Below the pieces are notes generated by a model. It ran no database searches and was not told where the DNA came from. It was given only the letters and a program-made list of their open reading frames with translations. The translations under genes and the position numbers were made by a program. DNA of 64,000 nucleotides from Adiantum capillus-veneris (taxonomy: Eukaryota > Streptophyta > Polypodiopsida > Polypodiales > Pteridaceae): assembly GCA_014529385.2 (NCBI GenBank), contig CM043950.1, positions 69,248,935 to 69,312,934 of the forward strand, given 5' to 3'. Each line of letters begins with the position of its first letter. Position 1 is the first letter of the stretch. Positions 62,964 through 64,000 of this stretch are shown here, one piece after another.

Positions 62964-64000
62964 TGCACACTTTATCTCTCAGAGCTACTAAAAATTAAAC
63001 AGCATCTATGGGGCCAAATGGGCAAACACTTGGAAAACATGGGGCTGAAAATCCTTTTACATGACCAACTTGCATATGAAAACATGGATGACACCATGCC
63101 TAAGAATCCACAAACAAAGCCAGTACCAGTAAACAAGGTGGGTAACTACTGTGAAGGAGATGAAGGAAACACCACCTTACCACTTGAGTACAAAGGAGTA
63201 AATACGGTTGCTATATTAGATAGTGGAGCAGGAATTACCATTGCAACCAAAGAGATATGGAAAAAATGGGAAAAGCTTGCTCTTACGAAAACTCAAATGA
63301 AACTGCAATTAGCAGATGGATACACGGAGAAACCGATTGGAATATTAGAACAAATCATTGTATCCTCGTGTGGCATAGAGTATGAGCACACCTTTACCAT
63401 AATGAATTTTGACAAGAGCAGCAACTTTGACATCAGATTGGGCAGACCATTCATGCGTCAGCTCAAAATGGTACAAGACTGGAGCTATGACTATATCTAC
63501 TTGAGACACAAAGAGGTCACAACGAAAATCAGTGTCAAAGATCATAGTTATAGAGATGTAGTGCGAACCCCGGGGGAAGATTTAAACTCCACAACTGATT
63601 TGAAAAGCAAAGAGCATATTTGGATGTACGGATCTCCTGAGAGTGAAAGTCTTAGAAAGCAAGATTGCATCCTAGAGCATTCAGTAGAAGATGAGGCATA
63701 TGTACCTGCATCTTTTCCAAAGGAATTATTTGAACCCTTTGGATGGAATCAAATACTGGCAACTCTTGATTTGTGTGTGAATGAGGCGACCCTGACTAAA
63801 TTTTTCGATGAATATGGGTATGATATAACTCCCTTATTTATGATAAAGGTGTTGAAGGAAGCTAATGAAGTTTGTGAGTGTGAAAGCAGAAAAGTTGAGA
63901 CAGATTGCTACATCATGGAGCATGGTTCCAAGGTGAAAACGAAGGAAGCAGAGCAACCACAAGAATATGTCATCATTGACATACCTAAAGAATTGACAAA
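62964..64000 (+). pseudogene. pol: Element C protease 1 and linker (open to window end)
   Basis: At least 345 codons are open after the TAA at 62961-62963. NKVGNYCEGDEGNTTLPLEYKG leads to AILDSGAGITIATKEIW, the catalytic DSG with its Asp codon at 63219-63221. Then come LQLADGYTEKPIGILEQ and IRLGRPFMRQLKMVQDW, all collinear with element A protease 1. The downstream linker (GWNQILATLDLCVNEATLTKF) also matches A (EWTHILATLDVCAIPDGPTTKF). It is intact locally, but the upstream stops and the interrupted Gag make the element defective unless complemented. Confidence 0.85.

Larger units (their letters stand above)
51369..64000 (+). mobile_element. Element C: A-related Ty3/gypsy element, 3' part outside window
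   Basis: Starts with an LTR (51369-52287) inserted in element B, followed by a perfect tRNA-Asp primer site, a long leader with eight palindromes, Gag homologous to element A, then protease 1 running out of the window. A copia element interrupts it at 56,707-61,891. Gag has two in-frame stops (55521-55523 TAG, 56007-56009 TAA), both explainable by C-to-T changes of Gln codons. More stops lie at 62531-62533, near 62651, near 62872 and at 62961-62963. Protease and downstream linker are open. Polymerase, any second protease and the 3' LTR would lie beyond 64,000. Confidence 0.85.

Overview
The window is nuclear DNA of a land plant. The evidence is spliced exons of an EDR1/CTR1-type Raf-like kinase, plant LTR retrotransposons of both superfamilies (Ty3/gypsy with tRNA-Asp primer sites and Ty1/copia with a Met-tRNA-type site), LINE remnants, a CACTA-like terminus and many dinucleotide arrays. 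The density and nesting of transposable elements suggest a large, repeat-rich genome. I cannot name the species.

Layout. 1-2.9 kb: 3' end of the host kinase gene (+). 3.85-8.2 kb: degraded LINE fragments (-). 9.1-9.7 kb: a tandem repeat with GA arrays. 11-13.9 kb: an old (+) fragment F of a retroelement accessory ORF, then a TG/CA array. 15.36-17.04 kb: a 5'-truncated LINE with 17-bp target duplications. 18.2-23.3 kb, possibly to 26.4 kb: element E (-), a decayed gag-protease element lacking RT and integrase. 26,976-46,092: element A (-), a complete ~19.1-kb Ty3/gypsy element with near-identical LTRs and CAAAT target duplications. 46.1-47.6 kb: fragment D (+) of an A-like pol. 47.6-47.86 kb: CACTA-like end. 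47.86-51.37 kb: decayed gypsy element B (-), interrupted by element C (+, 51,369 to beyond the window). C is in turn interrupted by a copia element (56,707-61,891, GTATA target duplication) inside its second Gag zinc knuckle.

The standout is the element A family. A has open frames for a small leader ORF, Gag, Pol, an integrase-tail/second-protease ORF and a 1085-aa ORF. Unusual features are: (i) a second retropepsin-like domain downstream of integrase, followed by repeated W-x-P-K motifs; (ii) a duplicated HX6HX30CX2C integrase zinc-binding region, shared with fragment D; (iii) a U UUU UUG heptamer exactly where integrase changes frame; (iv) nine copies of a 22-bp palindrome in two clusters, one ahead of gag and one ahead of the 1085-aa ORF. 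Element C carries eight copies of a different 20-bp palindrome in its leader. Both elements space their palindromes at ~284 bp, and each LTR contains a partial copy of its own element's motif. This looks like an element-specific recognition system, for a DNA- or RNA-binding factor. The function is inference.
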